In this document: positions 1 through 5,767 of the stretch, piece after piece
How positions within the stretch are numbered: the stretch's first letter is position 1
Layout of the letters: each line of letters begins with the position of its first letter
From: CAZFUY01 sp964522445
Lineage (GTDB): Bacteria; Pseudomonadota; Gammaproteobacteria; SZUA-229
Reading direction: 5' to 3'
Assembly: GCA_964522445.1 (NCBI GenBank)
Contig: CAZFUY010000100.1
Span: 1-10,873, forward strand
Length of the DNA stretch: 10,873 nt
Position numbers and translations under genes: made by a program
Notes under the pieces: generated by a model
What the model saw: the letters and a program-made list of their open reading frames with translations, nothing else
The model's database searches: none
What the model was told of the DNA's origin: nothing

Positions 1-43
1 ATGAAACAATGATGGCAAGTGGAAGGTGAACGTCCGAAAAACT

Positions 44-78
44 AGGGTAAGATCAGAGTCAAAATTGACTCCGACCCT
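44..78. repeat. REP-like palindrome
   Basis: A perfect 7-base inverted repeat, GAGTCAA at 56-62 and TTGACTC at 65-71 with a 2-base loop, is enclosed by AGGGT at 44-48 and ACCCT at 74-78. The layout (GGGT, GAGTCAA, TTGACTC, ACCC) resembles palindromes I recall as dispersed in many gammaproteobacterial genomes, sometimes next to REP-associated transposases. Only one copy is visible here, so family membership is inference. It lies downstream of the secreted-protein gene on the minus strand and could fold in that transcript, but it has no T-tract and is not a typical terminator. Confidence 0.5.
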
Positions 79-84
79 TTACTA

Positions 85-100
85 GATCAGAGTATCCCTA
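85..100. mobile_element. Terminal repeat of a MITE-like element, rest outside or lost
   Basis: The 16 bases GATCAGAGTATCCCTA are identical to 5650-5665, which is the right end of the palindromic element between hisC and the protease gene. The outer edge of the terminal repeat is GTATCCC (93-98 plus flank), followed by TA. The matching left end is not seen in the window, so either the element begins before base 1 or only one end survives. The last bases supply the stop codon of the neighbouring minus-strand gene (98-100). Confidence 0.6.
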
Positions 101-799
101 GAGGCTTAGAGCAACATCACGAAACTGAATACGTTTATACTTTTTAGTTGCTGGATTGTGAAGACTAAGCTCAAACATGGAAATGGAGTTGGTGCTGGAA
201 TCAACGTTTTCAAACTCAATACTGCCTCTGGCCGTAACTCCCGATATGTATTTATTTACCACATAGTTTTTAGATCCAGAACTCTTGTTACCCATGGTTA
301 CACTGGAAGGGTGGTACTCATTACCATTGTAGTCAAATAATTTGCTTGAATAACTGCTGTATGTTGAATACAGGGTAAGTCCTCCATCTTTTTCAATACT
401 GGCAATAGTTAACTGGCATTTAATATTAAGATGAGCCAGTTTGCATGAACCCAGTTTAAATATGTATCCATCTGATTCGATAGTGACCATTGAGGTTTGT
501 GAGACAGGTTCTGGGGTGGCTTCAGGAATAGTTTCAGGTTGTGCAATTATTACAGGTTCTGGTTCTGCCTGAGGGGCTGGGGCGGGTGCAGGCCGTTCAA
601 TTACTCGTTCGATGACTCGCTCAACCACTCTAGGCTCTGGTTGAGGCTGGGGCTTTGTATCACCAAATTCTGCATCCAGTTCTTTCATTCCTTTCTGTGC
701 TTTGAATTGTTGCCACATATCATTTTCTCTGTCAGCCAGTGCCTGATTTGAAAACGCAATAAGAAGAAGGGTTAGTGGTAAGGTAAAAGATATATTCAT
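98..799 (-). CDS. Secreted proline-rich protein with unknown C-terminal domain
   Basis: A predicted 233-residue exported protein that I do not recognise. Residues 1-22 are a clear signal peptide with cleavage after ALA. A charged stretch follows, then residues 48-100 form a Pro/Glu-rich linker with RVVERVIERVIERP and an alternating Pro-Ala run. Residues 104-233 look like a compact beta-rich domain rich in Ser, Tyr and Thr, with only two cysteines (119 and 128), which could form a disulfide in the periplasm. The start at 799 is chosen because GGAG lies 6 bases before it and the signal peptide begins there. An in-frame ATG at 832 would add 11 residues that spoil the signal peptide and would sit almost at the predicted transcription start. 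The stop codon is formed at the edge of a repeat element. It may be envelope-attached through the linker, but its function is unknown. Confidence 0.75.
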   Translation of the reverse strand: MNISFTLPLTLLLIAFSNQALADRENDMWQQFKAQKGMKELDAEFGDTKPQPQPEPRVVERVIERVIERPAPAPAPQAEPEPVIIAQPETIPEATPEPVSQTSMVTIESDGYIFKLGSCKLAHLNIKCQLTIASIEKDGGLTLYSTYSSYSSKLFDYNGNEYHPSSVTMGNKSSGSKNYVVNKYISGVTARGSIEFENVDSSTNSISMFELSLHNPATKKYKRIQFRDVALSL

Positions 800-843
800 T
801 TTGCACTCCATTTTAGTTTTATTTTCCGGCAAGTTACTGTGCC

Positions 844-849
844 ATTATA
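844..849 (-). promoter_or_regulatory. Candidate -10 element for the secreted-protein gene
   Basis: On the minus strand this reads TATAAT, a perfect sigma-70 -10 box, 44 bases before the chosen start at 799. No good -35 box is found at 16-18 bases upstream, so it is only a candidate. It implies the gene can be transcribed separately from the hemerythrin-like gene. Confidence 0.4.
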
Positions 850-933
850 TTTAAGTCAGATTTAATATCTGGCCAATAATCTCATAGTTAATACTGTCTG
901 GGTAGTCTCATGATTTATCCGTATGTATGAGCA

Positions 934-1356
934 CTAACTGTTGTAATGTTTTTCAATAATGGGAAATATCTCCCTGGATTCAAATTGAACGCGTTCTCTT
1001 ATTAGTTTAAAAATTTTATTTGATTCTTTTATAAAAGCAGCATGGTTGCCATTTTCGCTTGATGTGTGATGCCATAGTTTTACATAATCTGAAAAAAGCT
1101 TTTTAATTTCTCTTGCGCTGCCATGAAATTTTTTGGCGATGCTGACAACATCGGGATTGTGGTGGCGACATAATTCTGAATAAATTGTTTTGTCTTCAAA
1201 TACCAGATGCATCCATACTTTTTCATTAAAGCGTGTTGCCAGTTCACAGACAAAGGGGTTTGAGACTAATGCGCTGTCTTTTACCAGTGTTTCAAGAACG
1301 TCAATGAGTTCAGAAATTTCCTGATTTTGTTTTTTTAATTCATCTAATGTGTACAT
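934..1356 (-). CDS. Hemerythrin-like (HHE) four-helix protein
   Basis: A 140-residue cytoplasmic protein that fits a single hemerythrin-like helical bundle, a fold that binds a di-iron centre and is used for oxygen, nitric oxide or iron-stress sensing and repair. Visible candidate ligands are His50 and Glu54 (HLVFE, the classic HxxxE), His78 in the third helix, His96/His97 or His105, and Glu126/Glu129 near the end, followed by FPIIEKH. The first helix, which normally carries a metal-binding His, reads LKKQNQEI and has none there, so the site may be altered. No signal peptide or membrane segment is present. The ATG at 1356 has no clear ribosome site. It lies 73 bases downstream of the DUF2069 gene on the same strand and may be read through from the arsC operon. 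The family call is fairly secure; the exact role is not. Confidence 0.75.
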   Translation of the reverse strand: MYTLDELKKQNQEISELIDVLETLVKDSALVSNPFVCELATRFNEKVWMHLVFEDKTIYSELCRHHNPDVVSIAKKFHGSAREIKKLFSDYVKLWHHTSSENGNHAAFIKESNKIFKLIRERVQFESREIFPIIEKHYNS

Positions 1357-1429
1357 GAGTCAGCTGTAAGTTAAAGAAGGAAGGCTGCATTTTACAAGAT
1401 TTTATATCTAAGGGTAATCCTGTGGGTAT

Positions 1430-1792
1430 TTAATTTAATTCACTGTTTATCGCTTTACCTTTGAATCTTGTATAAAACATTGTGCCAATAAAGAAATCCA
1501 GGCTAAAACAGCTAAATAATATGCCAAAGGTTCGCGTGCTTTCATCTCCGGCATACCAGACGCCTACGACAAAATATAATAATGCCAGATACATAGACCA
1601 GGCATGGGTATAAAGTTTTTCATGCAGTAAACCACGCAGGGCAAACATTAATGGTCCCATCTGGATTAGAAACGTCATCGACATCTGTTCTGGCGGGCGG
1701 GGTTCAATCCATAAGTTCCAGATAAAAATGAGCGCTATTAGTCCAAAATAACCGGATAAGGTGACCCAGCGGAAAACGGTGATTTTATTCAT
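1430..1792 (-). CDS. DUF2069 inner-membrane protein
   Basis: A 120-residue integral membrane protein of the DUF2069 family, whose function is unknown. Four hydrophobic segments are visible at about residues 9-28, 39-56, 65-84 and 88-107. The family signature FALRGLL followed by YTHAWSMYLALLYFVVGVW is at residues 50-79. The length is normal for the family. Its ATG overlaps the stop codon of wrbA (ATGA at 1789-1792), so translation is probably coupled, and it is the third gene of an arsC-wrbA-DUF2069 operon. I recall the same neighbourhood in other gammaproteobacteria such as Pseudomonas. No biochemical role can be read from the sequence. Confidence 0.88.
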   Translation of the reverse strand: MNKITVFRWVTLSGYFGLIALIFIWNLWIEPRPPEQMSMTFLIQMGPLMFALRGLLHEKLYTHAWSMYLALLYFVVGVWYAGDESTRTFGILFSCFSLDFFIGTMFYTRFKGKAINSELN

Positions 1793-2388
1793 GCATTGTT
1801 TTCCAGTTTTTGAGCGGTTACTGCAACGCGGTGCCCCAGTGCTTTACATAATGCTTTCTCTTCATCACTCAGTGGCGGGTTAGTTTCATTATGGGTAACT
1901 CTGCTTGCTCCATAGGGTGTACCGCCTGTTTGAGTTTGTAACAATTGTTGTTCACTGTAAGGCAGGCCTAATAGAATCATGCCGTGATGCAGTAAAGGTA
2001 ACATCATGCTGAGTAGTGTGGTTTCCTGCCCCCCATGCATGCTGGCTGTTGCTGTAAATACAGCAGCAGGTTTGTTAATTAGATCACCGCTCATCCACAG
2101 GCTGGATGTACTATCAATAAAATATTTCAGTGGTGCAGCCATATTGCCAAAATGGGTTGGGCTGCCCAGAATGAGTCCTGCGCATTCTTTGAGATCATCC
2201 AGGCTAGCGTAAGGTGCGCCCTGTTCTGGTACACTGTTTTCAGTGCTTTCACAAACGCTGGATACAGCAGGTACGGTTCTTATTCTGGCCTGCATGCCTT
2301 CAACGGCTTCTACACCATGGGCAATGGTATTAGCCATTTTGGCAGTAGTGCCTCCCTGGCTGTAGTAAAGAATTAAGATTTCAGTCAT
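1789..2388 (-). CDS. wrbA: NAD(P)H:quinone oxidoreductase, WrbA type
   Basis: A 199-residue flavodoxin-like FMN enzyme expected to reduce quinones by two electrons with NAD(P)H, avoiding semiquinone radicals. The phosphate-binding loop is at residues 9-18 (YSQGGTTAKMA region), the FMN ring loop GSPTHFGNMAAPLKYFID at 75-92, and the second loop with HGGQETTLL at 118-126. LLHHGM at 132-137 and the WrbA signature GGTPYGAS at 155-162 follow. Length matches WrbA and it lacks any signal peptide. The start codon directly follows the arsC stop codon (TAA then ATG, no gap) and its stop overlaps the next start, so it is the middle gene of a translationally coupled operon. Pairing with arsC suggests a shared oxidative or thiol-stress context, which is inference. 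The family is certain; the physiological quinone is not shown. Confidence 0.93.
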   Translation of the reverse strand: MTEILILYYSQGGTTAKMANTIAHGVEAVEGMQARIRTVPAVSSVCESTENSVPEQGAPYASLDDLKECAGLILGSPTHFGNMAAPLKYFIDSTSSLWMSGDLINKPAAVFTATASMHGGQETTLLSMMLPLLHHGMILLGLPYSEQQLLQTQTGGTPYGASRVTHNETNPPLSDEEKALCKALGHRVAVTAQKLENNA

Positions 2389-2742
2389 TTAAATAATATC
2401 CAGTATCTGTGAGGGTGGTCTACCAATAGCGGCTTTTCCATTGCTGATAACAATGGGGCGTTCGATCAGTCTGGGGAATTTCACCATGGCTTCAATTAAC
2501 TGATCAGCTGACAGGCTATCATCATCAAGATCATTATCTTTGTATTCAGACTCGCCTTTACGCATAAGCTGGCGAGGTTCAATGTCCAGCATATTGAGTA
2601 TGTTTTTCAGTTCGGCCTTATTGGGTGGTGTATTAAGGTACTCAATAACATCTGCCTGAATACTTCTATCACTTAACAGTTCCATAGTTTGTTTGCATTT
2701 GGAGCAGCTGGGATTATGGTAGATTTTGACATTGCTGGTCAT
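2389..2742 (-). CDS. arsC: ArsC/YfgD-family arsenate reductase-like protein
   Basis: A 117-residue thioredoxin-fold protein of the glutaredoxin-linked ArsC family, closest in style to YfgD. Members reduce arsenate to arsenite through one active-site Cys and glutathione/glutaredoxin, though many YfgD proteins have no proven arsenate role. KIYHNPSCSKCKQT at residues 6-19 has the catalytic Cys13, with a second Cys16 giving a CxxC as in Spx. The conserved basic residues appear in LMRKGESEYK and in LIERPIV near residue 95. The window also allows an ATG at 2790, adding 16 Ser/Pro/Thr-rich residues. I chose 2742 because it matches the family length and the extra residues look non-homologous; neither start has a strong ribosome site. 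It is first in an operon with wrbA and the DUF2069 gene. No arsR, arsB or acr3 is nearby, so arsenic resistance is uncertain. Confidence 0.85.
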   Translation of the reverse strand: MTSNVKIYHNPSCSKCKQTMELLSDRSIQADVIEYLNTPPNKAELKNILNMLDIEPRQLMRKGESEYKDNDLDDDSLSADQLIEAMVKFPRLIERPIVISNGKAAIGRPPSQILDII

Positions 2743-2896
2743 GGTTGTGCCTGAGTTAGTGGGGGATGGAGAGAATAACGTATTATCCATGAATAATCAG
2801 CATTCCCAGGCTTTTGATATTGGTAAAGTCTTAGGGCTAGATAGATGAGATATATCACAGAACTTAATTTATTTATTTAAGAATTGTGAGTCTGGC

Positions 2897-2925
2897 TTGA
2901 CACTCAGGTGCCGCATTGCTACTTT
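2897..2925 (+). promoter_or_regulatory. Candidate sigma-70 promoter of the LysM lipoprotein gene
   Basis: A perfect -35 TTGACA at 2897-2902 is followed after 17 bases by TACTTT at 2920-2925, which keeps the first two and the last bases of TATAAT. The start codon at 2970 lies about 38 bases after the expected transcription start, with GGAG at 2958-2961. The -10 match is weak, so this is moderate evidence. Confidence 0.5.
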
Positions 2926-2969
2926 CCTTACCGATAACAATTAGGAAAAACCTTTCCGGAGACCCACTA

Positions 2970-3638
2970 ATGAAACAAAATCACTTAGCCAGGCTTTTTA
3001 TTATGATGTTGGTAGTGCTAGGCCTGACTGCAGGCTGTGCATCAACACCTGATGAAGCCGATACCGCTGTTGCTGATCAGGCTGCTGCAACACAATCTAT
3101 CGCCGATGCAAAATCAACTAATGCTCAGGCGAAAGCAATGAATGCAGAATGGCGCGATACAGGTAAAATTATTAAACAGGCAGAAAAAGCTTTAGCAGCA
3201 GGCGATTATAGCAAAGCAACTGAGCTTGCAAATAAAGCCCGTCGTCAGGCGGAGAATGCAATGAAACAGGCCAAAGCAGAAGATAGCAGGCTAAGAGGTA
3301 ATGGTACTTTATCTGCCTCTGAAGATGAAAGCGCTTCACGCCATGGCGGTGCTGTTATTGCAGGAGACAACCAGTACGAAGTTGTAACAGGCGATAACCT
3401 GTGGAATATCTCAGGTAAGAGTGAAATTTATGATAACCCTTACCAGTGGCCTTTAATTTATAAAGCGAATCGCAGTCAGATTAAAGATGCCGATCTAATT
3501 TATGCCGGTCAGGTATTTGATATTGATCGTGATGTTTCAGCTTCTGATGTTGATGCAGCCGTTAATCATGCTAAAACGCGTGGTGCATGGTCAATTGGTG
3601 TTACAGAGGCATCTGATGAGGCTTATTTAGCAGAGTAA
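2970..3638 (+). CDS. LysM-domain lipoprotein with helical N-terminal region
   Basis: A 222-residue predicted envelope lipoprotein. Residues 1-22 are a lipoprotein signal ending LGLTAG before Cys23, so the protein should be lipid-anchored. Residues 45-105 are Ala/Lys-rich and helical (AEKALAAGDYSKATELANKA), resembling the DUF4398-type or TPR-like helices common in such lipoproteins. Residues 136-187 form a LysM module: YEVVTGDNLWNIS, then NPYQWPLIYKANR and DADLIYAGQVFDID. LysM binds N-acetylglucosamine in peptidoglycan, so the protein probably links a membrane to the cell wall or helps organise it. The start at 2970 is preferred over an in-frame ATG at 2916 because GGAG precedes it by 8 bases and the signal peptide begins there. 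The gene stands alone on this strand and ends at a terminator shared with hsp20. The precise role is unknown. Confidence 0.85.
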   Translation: MKQNHLARLFIMMLVVLGLTAGCASTPDEADTAVADQAAATQSIADAKSTNAQAKAMNAEWRDTGKIIKQAEKALAAGDYSKATELANKARRQAENAMKQAKAEDSRLRGNGTLSASEDESASRHGGAVIAGDNQYEVVTGDNLWNISGKSEIYDNPYQWPLIYKANRSQIKDADLIYAGQVFDIDRDVSASDVDAAVNHAKTRGAWSIGVTEASDEAYLAE

Positions 3639-3661
3639 GTATTCTAAAAAGAAAATAAAAA

Positions 3662-3687
3662 AGCCCGCTAAAAGCGGGCTTTTTTTT
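3662..3687. terminator. Bidirectional intrinsic terminator between the LysM gene and hsp20
   Basis: AGCCCGCT at 3662-3669 and AGCGGGCT at 3673-3680 form a perfect 8-bp GC-rich stem with a 3-base loop. It is followed by a run of seven T on the plus strand and preceded by an A-rich stretch that gives a U-tract on the minus strand. It starts 24 bases after the LysM stop and 3 bases after the hsp20 stop, and so should serve both converging genes. Confidence 0.93.
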
Positions 3688-3689
3688 GT

Positions 3690-4282
3690 TTAATTAACAG
3701 TGATTTTTCTAGCCTGAGCTGCTTCCTGTTTAGGAATGCTTACAGTTAAAACGCCATGATCACTTTTTGCCTCAATTCCTTCAGCATTAACACCATCGGG
3801 CATAGTAAATCGTCGATNNNNNNNNNNNNNNNNNNNNNNNNNNNNNNNNNNNNNNNNNNNNNNNNNNNNNNNNNNNNNNNNNNNNNNNNNNNNNNNNNNN
3901 NNNNNNNNNNNNNNNNNCTTTTTGCCTCAATTCCTTCAGCATTAACACCATCGGGCATAGTAAATCGTCGATAAAAAACACCGTGTTCACGCTCAATGCG
4001 CTTGTAGCCTTCACGTTCTGTTTTCTTTTCAGACTCACGTTCGCCTTTAATAGTTAAAATGCCATTTTCCATATGCACTTCAATGTCCTTTGGGTCAACG
4101 CCAGGGATATCGGCGATTAAAACAAACTGTTTATCTTCTTCTTTAATATCAACGGCTGGAGCCCAGTCACTGGTAACCACATCGCCATTATCATCAGTCT
4201 TTGCCGGATAGCCTTGAGACCGATTCAGCTCATGTTGCAACTGGTCAAACAGACTCCATGGGTTGTGACGTATCAGGTTCAT
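3690..4282 (-). CDS. Hsp20-family small heat-shock protein, interrupted by an assembly gap
   Basis: A cytoplasmic ATP-independent chaperone that holds unfolding proteins for DnaK/ClpB refolding. As printed, the frame is broken by 100 Ns. Removing the Ns and one copy of the flanking 55-base duplicate (155 bases) restores one frame of 145 residues from 4282 to the TAA at 3690-3692. The restored protein has an N-terminal arm (MNLIRHNPWSLFDQLQHEL), an alpha-crystallin domain at about 39-135 with DIPGVDPKDIEVHMENGILTIKGER spanning roughly residues 58-82, the GVL motif at 125-127 and SIPK at 130-133, and a C-terminal ITV at 142-144 that fits the IxI/V anchor. A strong GGAGGT ribosome site lies at 4289-4294, 6 bases before the start. 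A sigma-32-type promoter lies upstream. The family call is secure; only the exact joined sequence needs confirmation. Confidence 0.9.
3763..3972. other. 100-N scaffold gap flanked by identical 55-base sequences
   Basis: The Ns run from 3818 to 3917, exactly 100, a common placeholder for a gap of unknown size. The 55 bases before it (3763-3817) are identical to the 55 bases after it (3918-3972). That is what two contig ends sharing one k-mer of 55 look like when a scaffolder places them side by side without merging them. Merging them restores the hsp20 frame, which strongly supports an artefact over a biological tandem repeat. Confidence 0.9.
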
Positions 4283-4323
4283 TTTTTTACCTCCAGAAAA
4301 GTAATTTCAATTGCTTAATAAAT

Positions 4324-4351
4324 AGGTGGGGATCGTTATTTTTAATTCAAG
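4324..4351 (-). promoter_or_regulatory. Sigma-32 (heat-shock) type promoter of hsp20
   Basis: On the minus strand, CTTGAAT at 4351-4345 is followed after 13 bases by CCCCACCT at 4331-4324. This compares with the RpoH consensus CTTGAAA, 13-15 bases, CCCCATNT, so all but one or two informative bases match. The predicted transcript begins about 35 bases before the GGAGGT site and the hsp20 ATG at 4282. Position, orientation and gene function agree. Regulation by RpoH is inferred from the motif. Confidence 0.85.
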
Positions 4352-4418
4352 GCTTATGAATTTGCCCCCCGTGCAGTATATAAATCTGCTATCATTTTGC
4401 GAAATTTCAACCCTGAGA

Positions 4419-5504
4419 ATGCTATTGAATAATAAAACACCATCATTAATTCGAGCTGAGATAGCAGCGTTATCTGCTTATCATGTTGCTGATCCAGGTA
4501 AGTTGATTAAGCTGGATGCAATGGAAAATCCCTATCATTTACCTGAGCATCTGCTTAAGGAGTGGCTGGATTTATTATCACAGGTTTCATTAAATCGTTA
4601 CCCTGATCCATCGGCACTGGACCTCAGCAAAAAGCTTCGTGAATACATGCAGGTGCCTGATGATCAGCTAACGATTCTGGGTAATGGTTCGGATGAGTTA
4701 ATACAGATAATGGCAATGGCTGTGGCAAAATCAGGGCGAAAAATTCTGGCACCTGAACCTGGTTTTGTGATGTATAAAATGATCGCAACTTTTGTTGGTA
4801 TGGACTATATCGCAGTGCCTTTAAATAATGATTTTTCATTAGATTTATCGGCAACGCTGCAAGCTGTAAAACAACATCAACCAGCAATAATTTTCCTTGC
4901 TTATCCGAACAATCCAACAGGTAATTTATTTGATGAAGAAGCAATTGTAGACATTATAAAAACAGCAGAAGGACTGGTTGTTATTGATGAAGCTTACCAC
5001 CCATTTGCCTGTGTTAGTTTTATGTCTCGTTTGGGTGAGTTTGATAATTTAGTGGTTATGCGCACTGTTTCTAAAATGGGCCTGGCAGGTTTGCGCTTAG
5101 GTTTATTAGCAGGGCCGGCTCAATGGTTAAATGAATTTGACAAGGTACGGTTGCCGTACAATATAAATGTTTTGACACAGGCCAGTGCAGGTTTTGCAAT
5201 AGATCATGCTGATGTGTTTGAGCAGCAGGCGGCATTAATTCGTCAGCAACGTGAGTTAATGTTTGATGAATTAAATTCGATTAATGGAATTAAAGTTTAC
5301 CCAAGCAGGGCGAATTTTATTTTATTACGATTAGAAAAAATAGATGCGACTGCTGTTTTTGAATCGCTAAAAGAACACGGTGTATTAATAAAAAATATGA
5401 GTCCTGCGGGCGGTGTTCTTGATCAGTGTTTACGAGTTACTGTGGGCGCACCTGAAGAAAATAAAATTTTTATTGCCAGTTTGAAAAAAATATTAAATAA
5501 CTAA
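4419..5504 (+). CDS. hisC: Histidinol-phosphate aminotransferase
   Basis: A 361-residue PLP-dependent class I/II aminotransferase that converts imidazole-acetol phosphate and glutamate to histidinol phosphate in histidine synthesis. The N-terminus has the HisC signature KLDAMENPYHLP at about 32-43 and LNRYPDP. GNGSDELI near 88-95 binds the cofactor phosphate, YPNNPTG has Asn165, VIDEAYHPF has Asp190 and Tyr193, and TVSKMGLAGLRLG has the Schiff-base Lys219 and Arg226. Near the end, CLRVTVG carries the substrate-carboxylate Arg. Start codons at 4326 and 4356 are open in frame, but they lie in or beside the hsp20 promoter. The ATG at 4419 gives the usual length, although its ribosome site is weak; TTG at 4424 is not in frame. 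No hisG or hisD precedes it, unlike the hisGDC order of many relatives. The stop codon TAA touches a mobile repeat. Confidence 0.93.
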   Translation: MLLNNKTPSLIRAEIAALSAYHVADPGKLIKLDAMENPYHLPEHLLKEWLDLLSQVSLNRYPDPSALDLSKKLREYMQVPDDQLTILGNGSDELIQIMAMAVAKSGRKILAPEPGFVMYKMIATFVGMDYIAVPLNNDFSLDLSATLQAVKQHQPAIIFLAYPNNPTGNLFDEEAIVDIIKTAEGLVVIDEAYHPFACVSFMSRLGEFDNLVVMRTVSKMGLAGLRLGLLAGPAQWLNEFDKVRLPYNINVLTQASAGFAIDHADVFEQQAALIRQQRELMFDELNSINGIKVYPSRANFILLRLEKIDATAVFESLKEHGVLIKNMSPAGGVLDQCLRVTVGAPEENKIFIASLKKILNN

Positions 5505-5663
5505 GGGATACTCTGATTAAGAATGGTTAGAATTAGGCTGAGAAAAAATGGTTTGTATTTTTCACGAAGTGAGGCGGAATAGTCGCTCTATTGCAACGAA
5601 CTTCGGGGTAAATACAAACCATTTTAGCCAGCGTAAAATAATCAGACTTGATCAGAGTATCCC
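5505..5663. mobile_element. MITE-like 159-bp palindromic element
   Basis: The ends GGGATACTCTGATT (5505-5518) and its inverse ending GAGTATCCC (to 5663) are terminal inverted repeats. TAA flanks both sides (5502-5504 and 5664-5666) and fits a 3-bp target duplication. Inside, AAATGGTTTGTATTT at 5546-5560 is perfectly inverted at 5610-5624, CGAAGT at 5565-5570 pairs with ACTTCG at 5600-5605, and AATAG/CTATT pair around the centre. The whole element can form one long hairpin. No transposase is encoded, so it would need one supplied in trans. The short TNA-like target resembles some IS5-family groups, but that assignment is inference. The right end is identical to 85-100. Confidence 0.75.
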
Positions 5664-5667
5664 TAAA

Positions 5668-5739
5668 AAATGTAGGAGCGCTTTAGCCGCGATCTGATAT
5701 TAGATGGATAATTTCGCGGCTAAAGCAGCTCCTACATTT
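5668..5739. repeat. REPIN-like pair of inverted REP sequences
   Basis: AAATGTAGGAGC followed by GCTTTAGCCGCGA (5668-5692) is inverted at 5714-5739 with one extra base, separated by a 21-base spacer. The TGTAGGAGC...TTTAGCCGCGA pattern closely resembles REP sequences known from Pseudomonas and other gammaproteobacteria, which are mobilised by REP-associated tyrosine transposases (RAYT). Paired inverted REPs are called REPINs. It lies between the converging hisC and protease genes and the transcript can fold into a long hairpin, so it may also stop or stabilise either mRNA. No RAYT gene is in the window. Confidence 0.85.
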
Positions 5740-5767
5740 GCGATGTTTTTCTCTGTGGTAAATATTT

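Noticed and set aside
1..84. Tail of an upstream coding gene
   Set aside because: All three plus-strand frames have early stops, and the short open stretch reads through a palindromic repeat; there is no usable evidence.
2840..2866. Possible CRP-like site containing TATATCACA
   Set aside because: Only one half-site (TCACA) matches; the other half is poor.
2904..2919. Possible sigma-54 promoter (GG...GC) before the LysM gene
   Set aside because: The spacing between GG and GC is 9 bases, not the required 10, and a TTGACA box is present nearby.
3763..3972. A biological tandem duplication or CRISPR-like repeat
   Set aside because: There are only two copies, exactly at the edges of a 100-N placeholder, and merging them restores a known gene.
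3746..4282. A 178-residue hsp20 frame read through the Ns
   Set aside because: The Ns and the duplicated 55 bases shift the frame, so the C-terminal residues are read out of frame; the corrected gene ends at 3690.
4326..4418. In-frame extension of hisC to an ATG at 4326 or 4356
   Set aside because: It lies in or beside the hsp20 promoter, lacks HisC homology and makes the protein longer than the family; the ATG at 4419 fits better.
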